From assembly GCA_964575975.1 (NCBI GenBank), contig CAZNTU010000005.1, positions 1 to 64,000 on the forward strand: a stretch of 64,000 nucleotides of DNA. Reading direction: 5' to 3'. Positions 60,202 to 64,000 of the stretch are shown here, piece after piece. Position 1 is the stretch's first letter, and each line of letters begins with the position of its first letter. The notes beneath the pieces are model-generated. The model made no database searches. It was not told where the DNA came from and saw only the letters and a program-made list of their open reading frames with translations. This stretch comes from G963674505 sp964575975 (GTDB lineage Bacteria > Desulfobacterota > Desulfobacteria > Desulfobacterales > SKZT01). Both the position numbers and the translations under genes were made by a program.

Positions 60202-62550
60202 TTAGCGGCCAAGCGCCGAGCGAATCTTCTCCGAGAGGTTCTCCAGGTTGAAAGGCTTTTGAATGAATCCTTTACAGCCCAGATTCAAGATTCTTTCCGC
60301 GTCGCCGTCCTTGTTGTAACCGCTCGACAGCAGGATGTTGCAATGGGGAGCCGTTTTTTTCAGCTCCTGGAAAACTTCTTCTCCGTTCATGTCCGGCATG
60401 ATCAAATCCAGAATCACCAAGAAGATCTTGTCGGAATGTTCCCTGTAGATTTCGCAACCTTCCTTTCCGCTTTTGGCAATCCAAACGTCGTATCCCAATT
60501 CGCGAATCATCAGAGCCCCCACCTCCAGAACCATTTCCTCGTCGTCGATGAGCAATATAGCCTTCGCAGCGTTCTCGTCGTCTTTTCGGACATCTTCGCG
60601 GCAGTGAATTCCCTCCCGGATTTTGCAATTCTTCGACGCGGGCAAAAAGATCGTGAAGGTGGTGCCTTGTCCGACTTCGCTTTGCACCCTTATCATTCCC
60701 GCGTGATTTTTCACGGTCGTGTATACGGTGGCGAGACCCAAGCCGGCACCCCTTTCCGTCCCCCTCTTTTTAGTCGTGAAGAAAGGATCGAATATTTTTT
60801 CCATCGTTTTCCGGTCCATGCCGATCCCAGAGTCCCGGATCGAAACTTCTATGTAGTTGCCGGGCGCCAGTTTGTAGGGCGTGACATGTTGTTTCTCCAA
60901 CTGCCGGTTGCAAGTCGAGACAGTCAACGTCCCCTCGTCTCGAATCGCCTCCAGCGCGTTTTCGAATATAATCGAAAACGCCTGTTCGATTTGAACTTTG
61001 TTGACGTCGACCAACCAAAGCTTGTCGGAAAGATGTTTGTGAACCTTCGCGTTTTTCCCGCCCTTTTTGAACAATTCTATGATCTCTTCCAAAATCGCGT
61101 TCACGTTTTTAGGGGAAACGGGGAGTTTGGCCCCTTTGGCCAAATTCAGCAACTTGCTGGTCAAATTCGCCCCTTTGAGAACGAAATCTTCTATCGAGCG
61201 CAGATTTTCCGTCGCGTCGCTTCCCTTTTCGGCCTTCAGCATCGCAATGGAGATATGTCCCTGTATTCCCATCAGAAGATTGTTGAAATCGTGGGCGACC
61301 CCCCCGGCCAACGTCCTGATCGATTCCAGTTTCCGCGATTGCAATACTTGGTTGTAAAGCTCTTCCTTTTCCTCCTCGACTTTTTTCATTCCGGTAATGT
61401 TCTCGCCAATGCCAAGTATTCCCGCCACGTTTCCATTCCTGTCGATACGGGGGGAAAGATGGATTTTAACCCACAGCTCCTCTCCTTCTTTTGTAAGTTC
61501 CGGAGTCACGAAAGAAACGGATTCCCTTCTATCCACGATCGCTTTCCTGGCTTGGCTCAAAATTTCACGATCCATGCCGCGGGGGTACAGAATATCGATT
61601 TTCTTCTTTCCCACCACCTCCTCCGCAGAGTACTCGAACATCTCTTCCGCGCCTTTGTTCCAGAAGATTATATTCCGATCCAGGTCCGTCGATACGATGG
61701 AATAATCCTGGGCACTGTCTAGAAGGCTATTTAAGAAACTGTTGGTTTCTCTGAGGGATATCTCGATTCTCTTCAGATCGGTAATGTCTTCGATGATGAA
61801 AAGGCAATGACCCTCGGAGCCTTCCAGAACGGTCGATTTCAAAGCCAGAAATTTGTTTTTGAAAGAAATGACTCTGTCTTCTTCGTTTCCTGCATACCTC
61901 TCCGGACCGTTCCTGACGAGAAATTCGACTTGCCGTCTTTGTTCTTCGGGAAACAAATCGACGAGAAAAAGACCGAGGATATCGTAATCCGGTTTGTCGA
62001 ATATACTTAAAGCGGATGGATTTGCATACACGATTCGATATTCCGCATTCAACTCCAAAATGCCCTCGGACATTTTATTTAAAAGGCTGTTGTAGTGCTT
62101 TTTCGAGGTCAGCAGCTCTTTGATGATTGCTCGGGGGGATATGGCGTCGATTCCGATCACTTTGCCCGAGGAACAATATTCGCGCGCCCATTCGGGATGG
62201 TATACCACGTTGAGAATTTCCTTTTTCATGATCTGGAAGGGAGTTTTCGCAATGTATGCGTCGGCTTGGCATCCCTCGCATTCCAGCCATTCCTCCGCAG
62301 CGATCGCCGAAAGCAGGACAACGAACGAATTCGTCAGCTTCCGGTCCTTTTTCAGGATTTTGCACAGGGCTCCCCCGTCGATGTTGGGCATCACGTAATC
62401 GATGAATATAAAATCGGGCGAAATGTTTTTTACAATATCAAGAGCCGACAATCCGTCGCGGGCTGTCAAAACCTCGTGCCCCGCCTTGGCCAGCAGCTTT
62501 TCCATCAACTTGAGAAAAACCCTGTCGTTATCCACCACAAGCACTTGCAT
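60202..62550 (-). CDS. Hybrid sensor kinase, REC-PAS-PAS-HK-REC
   Basis: A 782-residue soluble hybrid histidine kinase. An N-terminal receiver (LVVDNDRVFLKLMEKLL, phosphoacceptor D in FIFIDYVMPNIDG) is followed by PAS 1 (about 165-270, LNAEYRIVYANPSALSIF) and PAS 2 (about 280-395). Then come HisKA with AGGVAHDFNNLLMG near residue 430 and HATPase (SIIFENALEAIRDEG, DSGIGMDRKTMEKIFDPFFTTKK, RGAGLGLATVYTTVKNH). A C-terminal receiver has VILDLIMPDMNGEEV. The two receivers bracket the kinase, so phosphate can pass both in and out. No output domain or partner is adjacent. No membrane helix, so signals are cytoplasmic, perhaps redox through PAS. Confidence 0.92.
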   Translation of the reverse strand: MQVLVVDNDRVFLKLMEKLLAKAGHEVLTARDGLSALDIVKNISPDFIFIDYVMPNIDGGALCKILKKDRKLTNSFVVLLSAIAAEEWLECEGCQADAYIAKTPFQIMKKEILNVVYHPEWAREYCSSGKVIGIDAISPRAIIKELLTSKKHYNSLLNKMSEGILELNAEYRIVYANPSALSIFDKPDYDILGLFLVDLFPEEQRRQVEFLVRNGPERYAGNEEDRVISFKNKFLALKSTVLEGSEGHCLFIIEDITDLKRIEISLRETNSFLNSLLDSAQDYSIVSTDLDRNIIFWNKGAEEMFEYSAEEVVGKKKIDILYPRGMDREILSQARKAIVDRRESVSFVTPELTKEGEELWVKIHLSPRIDRNGNVAGILGIGENITGMKKVEEEKEELYNQVLQSRKLESIRTLAGGVAHDFNNLLMGIQGHISIAMLKAEKGSDATENLRSIEDFVLKGANLTSKLLNLAKGAKLPVSPKNVNAILEEIIELFKKGGKNAKVHKHLSDKLWLVDVNKVQIEQAFSIIFENALEAIRDEGTLTVSTCNRQLEKQHVTPYKLAPGNYIEVSIRDSGIGMDRKTMEKIFDPFFTTKKRGTERGAGLGLATVYTTVKNHAGMIRVQSEVGQGTTFTIFLPASKNCKIREGIHCREDVRKDDENAAKAILLIDDEEMVLEVGALMIRELGYDVWIAKSGKEGCEIYREHSDKIFLVILDLIMPDMNGEEVFQELKKTAPHCNILLSSGYNKDGDAERILNLGCKGFIQKPFNLENLSEKIRSALGR

Positions 62551-62616
62551 ATGACGCTCCTCAAGAATGTAGGTTTCGTAAGTTTCCGATCACGGCAAAA
62601 CCGAATATCCAACATC

Positions 62617-62643
62617 AAAAAAGCCGCCAACAAGGCGGCTTTT
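62617..62643 (-). terminator. Rho-independent terminator after khpA
   Basis: AAAAAAGCCGCC (62617-62628), loop AACAA, GGCGGCTTTT (62634-62643). On the minus strand the GC stem is followed by TTTTTT, an ideal intrinsic terminator. It lies about 110 bases past the khpA stop and before the hybrid kinase start, so the kinase needs its own promoter. Confidence 0.82.
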
Positions 62644-62752
62644 CAAGTTTTCGTCCGCGAAACGTCGGTCCGGAACAAAATTCGATCCCGAAAAACTCTC
62701 GGTCGTATTTTATGCGAAAGAAACTCGGATCTGGAATCCAAGTTCGCGACTT

Positions 62753-62983
62753 TTATTCGATAATTTCCAGTACGGTCCTTTTTTTGAGCTTGGTTGAAGC
62801 CGCGCTCAAGATAGTACGGATGGATTCGGCCGTTCGACCCTGTTTCCCTATGATTTTTCCGAGATCCTCCTTGGCGACTTTCAACTCTATTACCGACGTT
62901 TGGGAACCCGATATTTCTCGTACTTCGACCTCGTCCGGGTTGTCCACCAAAGCTTCCGCAATGATTCTGATCAAATCTTTCAT
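62753..62983 (-). CDS. khpA: KhpA-like KH-domain RNA-binding protein
   Basis: A 76-residue single KH domain protein (KhpA/YlqC family). The RNA-binding GxxG loop is in [20 protein letters not shown]. It begins [21 protein letters not shown] with the conserved N-terminus, and a GAGGAA ribosome site lies eight bases upstream of the ATG (62983). KhpA with KhpB binds RNA and affects cell division or translation. It normally sits between rpsP and rimM; here neither is present, so the gene has moved. Its terminator is clear. Confidence 0.9.
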   Translation of the reverse strand: MKDLIRIIAEALVDNPDEVEVREISGSQTSVIELKVAKEDLGKIIGKQGRTAESIRTILSAASTKLKKRTVLEIIE

Positions 62984-63560
62984 AAATAATTCCTCATGAT
63001 TGGATGTTGAGATTTTGCGGAAAGGAAGAGAAGAGCCGTCCATTCTCCAACTCTTCCCTCCGCAAGGGTCTTATCAAATAAGACGGTTAAAAATACATTA
63101 ACACAGGTCCCCGATCATGTAAAACGAGGGGGACTCGGATTCGCGTTCCCGCTATCATCAAATATCATAGATTAGATGTTGAAAGTGGCGTCTTTGCCAA
63201 TTCGCTGTACACGTTCGTTTTATTTACGAGCCCGAAAATTTGTATGGAATTCCGGATTGTCGATATTGAAGCGAGGGATGATTGGATGAGGAGGTTGGTA
63301 GAAAGGATCCGTAACTTTCTTCAAGCCAAGCGTCGTGCATAGATACGTTTGGATTCAATCTGGCGACGGGGTCGGATTTAATTTAGCAACGAACGGGGTG
63401 CGAAAGTCAAGTTTTTTTTGCCGTCTTTCGGCCGGAATATTTAGAGATTGACGCGGCGGCATTTCAAGTACATACTTTTTTGCGTCAAATTTCCTGCGAA
63501 TTACGAATTCGCGGAATGTCAGTTTATTTCGAGGGGGGGACAAAAAGACGGAGACAAACG
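62984..63560. other. Divergent intergenic region without a gene
   Basis: A 577-base gap between leftward khpA and the rightward ion channel. It is AT-rich in several parts (63060-63110, 63150-63250, 63380-63550). I found no tRNA, small gene with ribosome site, hairpin or operator I could support. Promoters for both flanking genes should be here. Confidence 0.35.
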
Positions 63561-64000
63561 ATGAAGCTTCTGAGTACGCAGCTTTCCTATTTGCTCGGCC
63601 AACGGCAGACCCGTACCAATCTGAAGGCCCTGTTGAAGTACCTGGTCTTTCTTCTCGCCGTGGTCCTGCTATTCGCAGCTGTTTTCCACTGGATCATGCT
63701 GGAGATTGAAAAGCAGGATCATTCATGGGTTACGGGCGTATATTGGACTCTCACCGTCATGAGCACCCTGGGCTTCGGAGATATAACGTTCCATAGCGAT
63801 ATCGGTCGGATCTTCAGCATAGTCGTATTGATCTCGGGAATCGTGCTTCTTCTGATCGTGCTGCCCTTCGCTTTCATCCGTTACTTTTACGCTCCGTGGC
63901 TGGAAGCGCAACTACGTTCCAAGGCGCCCCGCGAAGTTGCCAAAAACACCTCCGGCCATGTGATCATATGCCGACTCGACGCAGTAGCGCGGGAGCTGAC
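63561..64000 (+). CDS. TrkA-type two-helix potassium channel (5' part)
   Basis: The gene is cut by the window end; 146 complete codons are visible. The product starts MKLLSTQLSYLLGQRQ with a first membrane helix (LLKYLVFLLAVVLLFAAVFHW). It then has the pore: a selectivity filter TLGFGDITF (TxGFGD variant of TVGYGD) and a second helix (FSIVVLISGIVLLLIVLPF). A cytosolic part begins HVIICRLDAVAREL, the start of a TrkA-N (RCK) domain. It is therefore an MthK/Kch-like RCK-gated K+ channel. The Rossmann glycine motif is atypical at this point (CRLDAVA). GGAG nine bases upstream supports the start. Confidence 0.87.
   Translation, partial: MKLLSTQLSYLLGQRQTRTNLKALLKYLVFLLAVVLLFAAVFHWIMLEIEKQDHSWVTGVYWTLTVMSTLGFGDITFHSDIGRIFSIVVLISGIVLLLIVLPFAFIRYFYAPWLEAQLRSKAPREVAKNTSGHVIICRLDAVAREL

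Noticed and set aside
1..64000. tRNA, rRNA, CRISPR array, transposase or prophage
   Set aside because: No cloverleaf with conserved arms, no rRNA-like stretch, no regularly spaced repeats and no integrase or transposase frames were found in any intergenic region.

Overview
The window looks like a chromosomal segment of a Gram-negative, probably anaerobic or facultative bacterium with a GC-rich coding bias. A periplasmic multihaem nitrite reductase (NrfHA), an ADP-forming acyl-CoA synthetase fused to an acetyltransferase, a DUF1573 protein with an apparent selenocysteine codon, PAS-type histidine kinases and an olefin (Ole) pathway together suggest Desulfobacterota or a neighbouring lineage. 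This is inference; no rRNA or other phylogenetic marker is present.

Layout. 0-7.5 kb: a membrane nucleoside-gate protein, an SGNH-like protein, a PAS histidine kinase, a 3-hydroxybutyrate oligomer hydrolase, a DUF6429 protein, a TatD-like hydrolase and a 40-residue zinc-ribbon protein. 7.6-19.8 kb: a biosynthetic cluster. It has a CrtI-like FAD oxidoreductase, a cobalamin-type radical SAM enzyme, a KAS III, an ABC-2 exporter pair, a MIO ammonia-lyase, a fused ketosynthase/chain-length-factor protein and an acyl-CoA ligase. The parts resemble aryl-polyene pathways, but no ACP, ketoreductase or dehydratase is encoded here. 20-28.4 kb: a VapBC-like toxin-antitoxin pair, a GDPD, a CPA2 antiporter with a PTS-EIIA tail, a KtrA-like protein with a small overlapping gene, an FMN-binding protein with an RPH-like dikinase, and an extradiol dioxygenase. 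28.4-36.5 kb: NrfA/NrfH, an NAD(P)-binding protein, an APC permease with EIIA-like and TrkA-C tails, and a Zn/Cd-type P-ATPase.

36.5-46.7 kb: a looser region of small or hypothetical genes. It holds a cysteine-rich secreted protein, the DUF1573 gene read through TGA, a UspA protein and the acyl-CoA synthetase-GNAT fusion. It ends in a cluster of broken genes: an AAA/DUF1703 gene split by TAG, a stub of a second copy, a Fic remnant and a subtilase remnant. 47.0-59.5 kb: the most striking locus. A 2363-residue PfaC/Pfa3-like polyunsaturated fatty acid synthase subunit (KS-CLF-AT-DH-DH) is followed on the same strand by oleA, oleB, oleC and oleD. This physically links PUFA-synthase chemistry to head-to-head olefin synthesis. 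59.5-64 kb: a CBS protein, a REC-PAS-PAS-HK-REC hybrid kinase, the RNA-binding protein KhpA and the start of a TrkA-type potassium channel.

How the genes fit together (inference). The PfaC-like protein could supply condensation and dehydration steps for an unsaturated acyl chain built with ACP, KR and ER partners encoded elsewhere. OleA would join two acyl-CoAs, OleD would reduce the product, OleC would close a beta-lactone and OleB would decarboxylate it to a long-chain polyene hydrocarbon. In the 7.6-19.8 kb cluster, ammonia-lyase would make an aryl acrylate starter and the ligase could activate it. KAS III and KS-CLF would extend it, the radical SAM and FAD enzymes would tailor it, and the ABC pair would export it.
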